The notes beneath the pieces were generated by a model that ran no database searches, had not been told where the DNA came from, and saw only the letters and a list, made by a program, of their open reading frames with translations. Positions 32,310 to 42,485 of a DNA stretch of 64,000 bases are shown here, piece after piece (position 1 is the first letter of the stretch; each line of letters opens with the position of its first letter). The translations under genes and the position numbers were made by a program. This stretch comes from Paracamarosporium sp. OC-R06-R3. Lineage: Eukaryota; Ascomycota; Dothideomycetes; Pleosporales; Didymosphaeriaceae. The DNA is taken from NCBI GenBank assembly GCA_019828545.1, contig JACVRA010000164.1, positions 62,001-126,000 of the forward strand. Direction: 5' to 3'.

Positions 32310-34597
32310 TCATACCTCCGTGATTCGGTAAGCCCTCGCCCTCTTTCGAGGATACATGATAAAGTACGCCACTAGAAGAGCAAAGAGAATCACAACCACC
32401 GATATTGGGCCTAGTCCCAAAGGAGGTCAGCTCATCTCTGAATCGCACCAGTTATATCGACGAATGCCGATCATTAGGGGCAGGCGTACCAGCTATTCTC
32501 CAAAGCTCACCGGATTTTGGGTTTTTATCTTCTCCGGTTATCTCGGACACGTTCTGGCCGAAGTACGAAGTGAAGAACGAGAGCGGAAGCTGGATATGTT
32601 AGCACAACATATGTTGCCTACCTGGGCCTGAAGGATTTAGGTAAAACTAACAAATATAATCGTAACGATGGTGAACAACATAACGGCTTGCCCTTGTTTG
32701 GTCGCCACGCGGGCTTCCTCTAGAGCAGCGGCTTTTTGCTCAAGGTCAAGCAACTCGATTAGCTAGTGGCATATTAGTGATGATCTTTCTATCAAATATT
32801 GGTCTGAAAATTAAGACCCAGGTAATTTACCATCCCGTGTGTCCTCGCTACATCTGCGCGAAGCCTCTCGAAGTTAGCTTTTTCAGCTTTCAGCCTCTGC
32901 TCAGCTTCCTGGACAGAAATTCCGGCGTTCCCATCAATCGTTGAGACCCCTACGTTAGTCCGTCCTTCATTGGAAATACTGAGTTCGTCCACTGTCGAAT
33001 TTAACAACGTTATCTGTCCTCGGGCACTTCCCGAATTCGAAATGCTCACAGCCCTTATAGTATTTGCCTCCAGAAAGATCCCTTGGGGTTCTGCTGATTC
33101 ACTGTGAGTGTTCATGGGTTTTAAGCGGCACAGCTTCCCTTGTAGTGAAGCCAATACATCAGCTTGTTTCGCTAAAAGAAGTAACAGCATGTTCAACTCA
33201 TCAAGAATATCGGCCACCTCGAGTGCTAGATTCAGCTCATTGGTTCCCTTGATGGCAATCTCTTCTGCGACATAAGAAGATTGTCGTCTACCGAAGGCCT
33301 CAAGCTTCTCGGTCTGGCGGGCTGTCTAGATGAATATTTAGTTAGATGCAGAACCAGAAACCAGATTGCATAGCAAATACCTACCTTGTTTGCAATGGCC
33401 CATCTATATATGCCAGCCAAGTCTGCAAATTTACCATTTTTCTCAGCAAAGATATTCATCACAGAGTGCATAGCTAAAAGAGCAGTCAGGTCATATAAGT
33501 CCTTGCACTTGCTGGCATCTGATATCACCGAAGTCATGACATCAGCGAATCCATTGGAGTCTCCCTTAAATTGGTATGAATCGGACGGGAAGCACGAGAT
33601 TAGCGTTGCTGTCCAGCTTGTCAGTCATACACCCACATTGAAGTCTAAGCCGCAATTACACTATTTGAAGAATAATGGCAGTTCAAGAGAATGGACAGCA
33701 AGAAACGATGTTACTGACCGTCATCCAAAACCCAAATCCAGAGCTGATCCACCATAACTACATAACTATCTGAAGCCGCTTCGGTTCTTCCATTGACACC
33801 TGGATTTTTACCTGTCCACTTTGACACAGTTTGTCCGGCATTGCGGTATGTTGTATCTTGCAGCCCGGAGTAGAAGAATTGGTCCAAAGTCCTTCTCGGA
33901 TGCTGCGTAGTGTTCTTCTTATCTTTTGTAACTTGTCTTTGAGCATCTATATTTTTGTATACTTCCCAGTTCAAGTACGGAAGCTGTTAGTGGATCATCG
34001 TTAGTGGTTTAGATACGCGAACTTTTGAATATAGTATTGTCTAATCTTATCGATGCAAATGCTTGAGAAGAAAAGACTTACGTAGAGGGTGAAAGGTGGC
34101 TGCGCTACGGGGTTTTCTTCTTCGTCATCTTTCTTTGTGGTATGCAGTTCGAAAGATGGTTCCATATGACGAGCATGGTCTGGGACAATATCTGTTGGAA
34201 TTGATGACGTCGGTCGAAGTTTGTGCTGCCAGGTATCTGACATAGAACTGGATTGCTTTTTACCAACCAAATGTTCGACACATATCTACATCGTCCGTTA
34301 CTAGTAAGCTACGCCATCTGTTGAAGCAAAAACGAAGGGGCGACTATCAACTTACCTCAACTAATTTGGTATCATTCACAGGGATGTGTATCCACCGAAA
34401 ACGAGTCCCTGGTGCCTTGTCATATTTCTTTGACTGGAGATCGCCGATGCATGTTTTCTCTTTGGGGACTATAGCTTCAGATGTAAAGTCGGTAATATTG
34501 ACGGGACTAGATCGGAGTGATCGGTCAGCTCGGGCTAGATTGTGAGTTACACAAGAAAAACGTACATTTGCCCGTCAATGTCGCTTTTGTTTTCCAT
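32310..34597 (-). CDS. CorA-like Mg2+ transporter family protein, nine exons
   Basis: Nine exons (34597-34566, 34506-34356, 34285-34082, 33983-33719, 33608-33385, 33325-32831, 32762-32652, 32589-32490, 32410-32310) join in frame to 560 aa. The N-terminal half holds the fungal CorA-like hallmarks R-W-I-H-I-P-V-N-D-T-K-L-V-E, P-R-R-T-L-D-Q-F-F-Y-S and V-M-V-D-Q-L-W-I-W-V-L. A helical coiled region (E-V-A-D-I-L-D-E-L-N-M-L) follows, then an unusual Ser/Asn/Thr-rich insert, then two C-terminal membrane helices. The CorA selectivity motif G-M-N is G-Q-N here (S-Y-F-G-Q-N-V-S-E). Such proteins, often with NACHT or ankyrin neighbours, are expanded in filamentous fungi; metal transport has rarely been tested. 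Two splice donors are weak (GTCAGT, GTTAGT) but frame and motif continuity support them. Confidence 0.88.
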
Positions 34598-36459
34598 CTT
34601 GCTTCATCGGCAGGATCTCAACGGATTGGTCAGTCAAGAAAGGCAATTTGCATGCTCATAGAGACGCGGCCAAACGTATGGGGTCCGGGTAAGAAGACGG
34701 CGAAGACGTTTGGGCGATTTGCAGTCCTTGGTGGGGCTGGCGGCTTTTAAAATTTGACTCGAAGCAGGCAGAATACTGTGTAACCGTGACTGCATGTTCT
34801 TTGCCTGAGCCCGGAGATGTGAATGGCTAGCGTACATATGCAGTCGCTTGTGTCGTGGCTCACGGATGCAAGACGGTGAACCTGGGCCCATACGCCGACT
34901 TTGCAGATCTCCATGTGCGATCAGCGCCAGTAATTTTATGAATTACTCATTCGTGTTGTCTTTTAATAACATACCGCGGTATTAACGCGACTGGCGCGGT
35001 GCTCATTCTCAATGCCCACGCTCCTTCGCTTACCCTAGTTATTAACAGCAGTAGCTAACTAATGAAACGTTCTGGCACTCCACCATCAAAGCGGGTTGCG
35101 TTATCGCTCTTTGCGTGGCTTCATATACCATTGCAGAAGTCGTACTTATCACCATTTCCGCTGTGTGAAAGTCCGGTGCCTCGCACATTTGCTGAGAGCG
35201 TTAATCTTAACTACCAAGGTTAGCGATCATGTAGGAAAACAGGGACGCTGAGCTACACTGAACGATCGCATCTGAAAGATAGACACTTTAAGAGTTATTG
35301 TGCTGAGCTTGGCATTCTGATGGTGTTATAAGAAGGAAGCTTGGATAAGCTCAGCTTTGGGCATATATGGCTGAATACACAGTCTATAGGAAGGTGAATA
35401 TATGGGATTAGACCTCGCAGGTCATGTTATCAAGCATCATAATTGAATATCCTTGCAAACCAGCCTCCCAAGTCTCAACAGAACGCACTCGGCGACGAAC
35501 AACCGCTAAAATCAATGAGAATATTTCATGTAAAGAGAGTATTACGTTGCACTTTTTATCCAACTCATTCACATTCACCATCATATATATGTCGTATCTC
35601 CATCACATAAACGCCTAGATCTCTTACACCCTTCTCCACAAACTCAGATATCAACTCGGGTATCGTTGCTTTGCTTTACAGTGTTCTGAATCAGAGGGTT
35701 TGGGTAGAACGATGGATGTTTGGATGTTAATTAGGGCTTCCCTCATAAGGCGTGGTCTGCTGTCTGTAAGAACGTTGACTTTAATTTGCAGGATGGACAG
35801 ATTAGATGACAACTTGAGCTAAACCAGCAAAGGCTTCTTGAAAGTGTAAAGTTTGAGGGAACTCACATATTAGCGTTTTTCGAAGGGAAAGATGAGACAC
35901 AGTAACGCATGGTGCACCAAAAACGGAACCCTCCGATGTTTTCGCACTTCATAAATTATACCCAGCACTGATATCCAAAGAGGCGCAGTATGTCTCAACC
36001 GACCGCAAACATCGAGCTCTTCACAACACCACGAATAGAAATCTCTATACATATGGTGGTATCATCTTCATTGGCCATTTTTGACCGCTCTTATCCTAAC
36101 TATACACTCCACACACCCAACCTCCCGTATCCAGTCCAGTCCAATCCATCCCATCTCATCATCTCCAAATATAATATACAAGCATAAGAGTGGGGAAGTG
36201 TATCGTAGCCTCATGGTGGCACTTCCGAAGCTCACTAACTGCAAATGAGCACTTGCGAAAGAAGAGAAATCACCCCCGGTATTAGGAGCAGGTACAACAG
36301 TAGTAGTAAAACAAATCAAAAAGGACCTTTTGGAGACGCCTGAATATGCCGGAAGACCGCCAGAGCCAGATGAGACAGATGAAGAACGATGCCGGAAAGG
36401 GTACAGATTTTGGTACAGAACAGGGACGAGCAAACGCTCAAGCAGGGAGAGTGGGCTCC
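34598..36459. other. Long intergenic stretch, no gene seen
   Basis: About 1.9 kb between the CorA-like gene's start and the TIM44 3' end. Only short open frames occur, none with a motif or credible splice sites. The stretch 35400-35650 is AT-rich. Confidence 0.5.
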
Positions 36460-38169
36460 TCAGTAGTAGTCCCGAGCAGACTTCTGCAGCTCGATGAATC
36501 TCCATCCTCTTGTTTCGGGATTGCTGACGTCTTCGGGTATCCTAGTTACACCGATGGCATATGTGACTTGCTGGACTTTGTCGTCCATTCCGGCAGCGAG
36601 TTCGCCGGTCTTCTTGTTCCTGTAGGTATGCACTTCTTGCGTCCTGCAGGTAAGGATGAAAACGGGGATCTCTCCAGGTTCCAGAAGCTTGGCGTTGAGA
36701 ATATCAACGTTACGGATATCGACGATCTTGCCATCTGACTTCAGGCCCGCGGTCGTGTACTGCTGCATGAGCGCTGCATATACTTGGTACTGAGCTGCGG
36801 AAAGCCAGAGCTTGAGTACCTCGACGTCTCCCTTTACGTACGCATCCAGGACTTCTGGAAGAATGTACTCGCGCATTTCGGTTAGGAAGGGCTCGAGCTG
36901 AAAGTTGGGCTCCATTTCGCGGAACTTCTTGATGACCATGGCGGTCTCGTTCTCGGCGAAGAACCCGGTAAGACGGTCAGTGATACTACGCGCGGTCGAG
37001 ATGAGAGGATTCTCCGACTCATTGTACACATCCTTCATGCCCGAGAACCGTCGCATAAGTGGGGAGTTATCCTTGAAGTCTCGCCAGATTTCCTTGTATT
37101 TGGCGTCCTTGTGGAGAGTAACATTGGTACCAGCACTAATAATTGTTAGCAGTGAGGTAATTAGTGTAGCGTCAGTATCTTACTCCGGGTCTTCCTCCAT
37201 CGGCCCTTCTGGTCGCTTGCCTCCCATTCTTTGGAGTTCGTTGAGTTCCCTCAATTCTCTCCGCTTCCTGCGCTCCTCCTTTTCAATCCAGCCTCCGTAT
37301 CTTGACGAGCTACCGTCATCCACGGTCTCCTTCACGGCCTGGAACGCCTTCGATTGGCGCACAGGGCGCGTGACATATTCAAGACCAGAACCAGTCACAT
37401 TGGCGACCTTGCGGACGCCCTTGACTGGAGCCGTGTCCCACGTCCATGCTGCACCGTGACCAATGGCCTTCCCGGTGGTCTTCAGTGCTTCGGCAGTCGT
37501 GGTCTTAGCCGCACCCGTCACCTTTGAGTATGTTTCTGTGGCCTTCTGCACACGAGGGTTCTGCGTGAAGTCGTGGACGCTGCCGGACAGCTGCTTCGTA
37601 CCCTCGTTCCATTCTTTCGAAGCCTGGAACTCGGTCTTCAACGTCTCCGTGAAAACCTGCCATGGCGTCTTGTCACCGTGGGGTGGAGGCGGGGGCTTGT
37701 CATCTTTCTTCTCCTTCTTCTCTTTCTGGCCCTCTTCGCCCTCCTTCTGCTCGCCAGCTTCTTCCTCGCCAGCCTTCTTCTCTCCAGACTGTTCCTTTCC
37801 CTGCTCCCCTGCTGCGTCTCCCGCGGCACCCTCCGATGTCGCAGATTGCTTGGTTTGCGATTTCACATCTGGCTCAGACTGCCTCTGTGCTTGTTGAAAC
37901 CGCGCTGAGTGGGAGGAGAACTGGCGGGCGTATGCGGAGGTGGTTCGGAAGAGAACGTCCCGAGGCAGGAAGTTGCTTCTTAAGAAGACAAGCGGGGAGC
38001 TCGAGGAGTTCGCGGTTGACGATGGCTCCTGAGAGGTCGCCAATGATCGCGAAACCAGAGGAGTTGTGGATATCCGCCTATATGCGGCTGCTCGTCCGGT
38101 GATGCTTGCGGGAGAGGATTGGGCGCTCCATCGTGCCCTAGCCAAAGTGGTTGCCGCTGACGGTCTCAT
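36460..38169 (-). CDS. TIM44: TIM44, matrix anchor of the mitochondrial import motor
   Basis: Exons 38169-37184 and 37135-36460 give 553 aa. The N-terminus is rich in Arg and Ser and lacks acids (M-R-P-S-A-A-T-T-L-A-R-A-R-W-S), a mitochondrial presequence. A Lys/Glu-rich low-complexity stretch (about residues 130-180) leads to T-P-W-Q-V-F-T-E-T-L-K and the central charged helices. The C-terminal Tim44 domain begins R-S-I-T-D-R-L-T-G-F-F-A-E-N-E-T-A and includes E-P-F-L-T-E-M-R-E-Y-I-L-P-E-V-L-D-A-Y-V-K-G-D. Tim44 docks mtHsp70 to the TIM23 channel on the matrix side. It shares a short divergent promoter with mitochondrial uS11. Confidence 0.97.
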
Positions 38170-38406
38170 CCTATGTAAAACCGGATGATGAATCGATATA
38201 ATGGAACGGAACTTGAATCTGCCCGGACGATGAAGAATGCACAATGGAAGGATGGAGACGACAGATGGGAGGAGCGCAGGCGGCGAGATGTTTTTTCGGA
38301 AGGGTCGACCCTATGATCGGCGCTCGGACCCTCCGCAACTTTTCTACCAGCTTCGACCTCGTCCGCATCGCTCCTTAGCTGGCATTCCCCATTGAACCGC
38401 CCCAGT
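38170..38406. promoter_or_regulatory. 237-bp divergent promoter shared by TIM44 and mitochondrial uS11
   Basis: The two start codons point away from each other with only 237 bases between, so both mitochondrial genes must use this short region for promoters and leaders. Co-expression is likely by layout. Confidence 0.65.
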
Positions 38407-39045
38407 ATGGCCAACTCCACCGCTCTACGCGCCTTTCGCTCCGTCTGCGCATCATGTCGCACCTCGCTCCCTACCGCGACTCCTGCGTTCGCCCGACCCC
38501 TCTCCCAGAGCCATGCGTTCGCCGCAGTCAAGCAGGGAGACACCAGCATGGACAAGAACCTCACTAGCATCGACCAACACATGTTCAACCGTGCGAGCTC
38601 TCTGGGAAGCGTAATACCAAACAACCCCAATGCAGAGTTCGGCAACCTGGCAAAAGGAGAATGGGAAGAAGACGACCGACACCACCTCCACGTCTATGCG
38701 CACAAGCACAACACGCACATCACACTTACGGATCCCAAGCGCAACCCCATGGTCTCAGTCTCGTGCGGAAACATTGGATTCAAGAAGGCGGGACGGGGCT
38801 CCTACGATGCAGCATATCAGCTTGCAGCATTCGTTATGCTGAGAATAAAGGACATGGGCTGGCTACCGAGGATTAAGAAGATCGAGCTGGCATACCGTGG
38901 CTTTGGACAGGGAAGGGAAGCTGTGACAAAGGCGATACTGGGCAGCGAGGGGAAGGATATACGGCCGTTGATCAACAAGCTGTCGGATTCAACGCGGTTG
39001 AAGTTTGGTGGAACGAGGAGCAAGAAGCCGAGGAGATTGGGTTAA
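38407..39045 (+). CDS. Mitochondrial small ribosomal subunit protein uS11m
   Basis: Single exon, 212 aa from the ATG at 38407. After an Arg/Ser/Thr-rich targeting segment comes the uS11 fold: H-L-H-V-Y-A-H-K-H-N-T-H-I-T-L-T-D, S-C-G-N-I-G-F-K-K-A-G-R-G-S-Y-D-A-A-Y-Q, and the basic end G-G-T-R-S-K-K-P-R-R-L-G, which sits by the 3' end of small-subunit rRNA at the decoding platform. It corresponds to yeast MRPS18. The 3' third of the gene is G-rich in codon endings while the 5' third is C-rich. Confidence 0.95.
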   Translation: MANSTALRAFRSVCASCRTSLPTATPAFARPLSQSHAFAAVKQGDTSMDKNLTSIDQHMFNRASSLGSVIPNNPNAEFGNLAKGEWEEDDRHHLHVYAHKHNTHITLTDPKRNPMVSVSCGNIGFKKAGRGSYDAAYQLAAFVMLRIKDMGWLPRIKKIELAYRGFGQGREAVTKAILGSEGKDIRPLINKLSDSTRLKFGGTRSKKPRRLG

Positions 39046-39262
39046 GATGCGTTTGAAAAGACAACAGGACGCTGAGAGGGTTCGTGTGGGGGAAACGCGT
39101 CTTCACCTGCTAATTGCGCGTGTTGGGCGGGTTTTGGCTATCTCGCGCACTGGGGAAGGTACTTGTACTATATCGCATCATTGGAGTACAGGCATGTTGT
39201 ATCATATGGACATTGTATCAACGAGGTGGATGCATCGGAAATAAGAACATTTCGACAGATGA

Positions 39263-40127
39263 TCATGTTATTCTCTTGGGTAGCGGTGCTCTCTCGGCTG
39301 CCGGTATCGCCCGATTCTCAGTGTCCATGATGATTCTTGGGGCATAATCTCCGGACGAATACCGAGGATGCCCTCTTGCGCCTCTTTGCTCACTTCCACC
39401 GCTAACCCTAGATGATCTCTCCGTGTCCGCTTGCTCCCAGCTCTCCGCTTCGTCCTCGGAGGCCCGCAGACGCCGTCTTTGTTGGTCGTGTCGGAGCATA
39501 GACGATCTTTCGTCTTCGAAGTCCTCATCAAGGAGCTCTCCATCCGCAGTATCATGATCCGGTGGTTCGATCCAATCCCGTGGTACGCAAAATGGGAGGG
39601 CTACGCCTATACTAGCGGCGCGGTTCAGCCAGCCTGGCGCGGAGCGGCCGGTGAGCTTCTGGCAGAGATATGAGGTAAAATGGTTGCAGTTTTTGGTGAG
39701 AAGGTTGTAAGAGGTTCCCATAAATTGCTGAGAGGCCTGTACACGTTAGCCGAGGTCGTGGCAATTGGGCGGTGTGGGTATGCATTACCTCGTGAATTAT
39801 CACCTCCAACTCTTCCTGCGGCCGGAAGGAGAAGCCATGTAGCAGCGCTTGCCGGAACGTGCCTCCTGGTGGTTCTTGTCCAGGCTTGGTGTAGTAGACT
39901 CCACTGACGCCGCGCTGGTCGTGGCCGCCATAGGCATACTCCCTGTCGCCGATGACGACGCCTGAGTGCAGGAGCGAGCTACCGATGGCCCACAGTACTG
40001 TCGACACCTTTCCTGGGGGCAGCAGGTCGTATATGTGTATCTTGATCTCTGTTCTTTGTAGTGAAAGTGTATTGCGATGCTTCGCAGAGCTCTTGCGGAT
40101 GGGCTTCGGGCGCGTGGAGGAAGACAT
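39263..40127 (-). CDS. PPPDE-family (DUF862) thiol peptidase, DeSI-like
   Basis: Exons 40127-39789 and 39736-39263 encode 270 aa. The PPPDE catalytic pair is visible: His54 in S-L-L-H-S-G-V-V-I followed by E-Y-A-Y-G-G-H, and Cys130 in L-T-K-N-C-N-H-F-T. The splice joins I-I-H-E to A-S-Q-Q-F-M-G-T-S-Y-N-L-L, keeping the fold continuous. Relatives remove SUMO or ubiquitin from target proteins (DeSI-1/2 in animals). The last 100 residues are a charged, disordered tail rich in Asp, Glu and Arg. The gene is divergent from OLA1 with 620 bases between starts. Confidence 0.92.
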
Positions 40128-40747
40128 GTCGGGTGGTATGATATGTAGCAGATGGTGGCTTCGTGTAGTATTTGTACAGTCGTTCGGTGAAGAGCTGTGG
40201 TGTGTTTGCTCAGCAGCTCACGCGAGCATCTACCAGGCAACGAGAAGCATAGAGATGGATTGAGGACACAAACACCGGCAAGCAAGACAAGGATATCAAG
40301 AGGAGAAAGCGTGAAGGGTGCAAGACGGGACCAGCCCTTCAGGAGAGGGATATGCGGGGAAGGACTCGATGGGATATGGCGGGCGGAGAGAGGCTGGAGG
40401 AGAGAGCTCGCGCCAGCTCCAGCTTAGCGCCGTCCTTAAAAACCGACCCACGCCCACGACCAACCGAATTTATTCCTCCTGCAGCCCAATCGCTCATTAC
40501 GAAAGCCGTTTTCTGCAGTAGAGGGGCGGTCTCTTAGCTGCCCCTCCCTTCCCTCTTCTTCACCACGCCTCCCACCAGGCTCCTCGTTTTTTCCTTTTCT
40601 TCTGTGATACCCACCTTTGCCCGACCGGCAGCAAGTACTGCGCTCGAATTTTCTGCCACCCTCCATTCTAATTTTTCACCCACCCTTCGCGCCCACTTCA
40701 GCACATCAGCCCGCATCTGCGCGCGAGGTGCCTCGAAGCCCAAGAAA
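40128..40747. promoter_or_regulatory. Divergent promoter region between the PPPDE gene and OLA1
   Basis: 620 bases between divergent start codons. The OLA1-proximal 200 bases are strongly pyrimidine-rich on the plus strand, as in leaders of highly expressed fungal genes. No gene is supported inside. Confidence 0.55.
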
Positions 40748-42223
40748 ATGCCTCCCAAGAAGAACGTCGTAGAGGAGAAGGTGCTCCTCGGCCGGCCGGG
40801 CAACAGTCTGAAGAGCGGTATCGTGAGTAGGAGCCCTTGCGCCCTTGTTGTCACGTTCTCACGTTAACAGTAGACGCCAGGTCGGGCTTGCGAACGTCGG
40901 TAAATCGACGCTGTTCCAGGCCATCACGAAATGCCATCTCGGTAACCCTGCCGTAAGTCGCTCTCTGTCCTTCAGCTGTGGACGCGCATTGACCCGCGCA
41001 GAACTTTCCGTATGCCACAATCGACCCCGAAGAGGCGCGTGTCCTTGTCCCCGATGACCGCTTCGACTGGCTCGTCGAGCAGTACAAGCCCAAGTCGGTC
41101 GTGCCTGCCAACTTGACCGTGTACGATATTGCCGGTCTGACCAAGGGCGCGTCGACTGGTGCCGGTCTCGGAAACGCCTTCTTGTCCCACATCCGCGCTG
41201 TCGATGCCATCTTCCAAGTCGTGCGGTGTTTCGACGATGCCGAGATCATTCACGTCGAGGGTGACGTCGATCCTGTCCGCGACTTGAACATCATCAGCGA
41301 GGAATTGCGCCTGAAGGATATTGAGTTCACCGAGAAGTCACTCGAGAAGCTCACCAAGGAGACGCGGAGAGGCGGTCAGAGCTTGGAGATGAAGAAGCTC
41401 AAGGAGGAGCAGGCCACCGTCGAGGAGGTTCTGCAGATGTTGAAGGATGGCAAGGACGTCCGTCGGAAAAACTGGTCGCCCAAGCAGGTACGTGACAAGA
41501 AATTTTTTAGCCCACACCCCTCGAAAGATGACAAAGAGCGATTGCTCTATAATCCCAGCTCTTTGATGCCCTGTTAACGCCAGGGCGTTCTGAAAAGCCG
41601 TCCAACTCTGACTTCCACCTCTCACTCCCTTTTTCTACATGACTCTGCGAGGGATCTGCGCTAACCGCCTGAAGGTCGAACACATCAACCCGCTTCTACT
41701 CCTCTCCGCGAAGCCTGTCGTCTATCTCGTCAATCTTAGCGAGAAGGATTACATCCGCCAGAAGAACAAGCATCTCCCTAAGATCGCTCAATGGGTGAAG
41801 GAGAACACCGAGGGCGACCCGGTCATCCCTGTGTCTGTTTCGCTAGAAGAGCGCCTCGGTGCCATGACCGAGGAGGAGGCTGCCAAGGAGTGCGAGTCCC
41901 TCGGAACCAAGTCTGCGCTCCCCAAGATCGTCACCACCATGCGCAAGGCTCTCAACCTTGGCAGTTTCTTCACAACTGGTACAGATGAGGTTAGGCAATG
42001 GACGATTCGCAACGGCACCAAGGCGCCACAGGCCGCTGGTGTCATCCACGGTGACTTCGAGAAGACTTTCATCCAGGCTGTCGTATACAACTACAAGACG
42101 CTGAGGGAAGAGGGCGACGAAGCCTCCGTCAAGGCCAAGGGTAAGGTCATGACCAAGGGCAAGGATTACGTCGTTGAGGATGGCGACATTCTTCTCATCA
42201 AGGCCGGTGCTGCCAAGGGTTAG
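40748..42223 (+). CDS. OLA1: OLA1/YchF-type Obg-like ATPase
   Basis: Four exons (40748-40822, 40881-40952, 41002-41487, 41675-42223) sum to 393 aa, the usual length of the family. The P-loop is [12 protein letters not shown], switch-like [17 protein letters not shown] and the helical domain follow, and the C-terminal TGS domain includes [14 protein letters not shown] and [11 protein letters not shown]1 prefers ATP over GTP and binds ribosomes. The last intron (41488-41674, 187 bases) is long for this window and contains a short open frame; the join K-Q / [10 protein letters not shown] is as expected for the family. Confidence 0.96.
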
Positions 42224-42485
42224 ATCCAAAGTTTAGTCAGTTAGCAGGCTTTGATGCTTCGGCACCTGGTAACATGCAGCCGGTCATCTGGTCCCATGAT
42301 GGAAGCGCTCCGTCTAGTGAGCGCGTGATGATATCAAAAGTCAAATAGAAATGCCCGTATTTGAAGCCAAACATTTCAAATTCCCACTCGTGCTCTTCGT
42401 TGCTAAATGATGATCCATAACCCCATTTTCCGACGCCTTCTCCCCTGTACCAAATGCCACCGCATCACGTCCATCCATCGATACC

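Noticed and set aside
41488..41674. Open frame inside the last OLA1 intron, considered as coding
   Set aside because: The protein family runs directly from S-P-K-Q to V-E-H-I-N; including the extra sequence would insert non-conserved residues and a stop.
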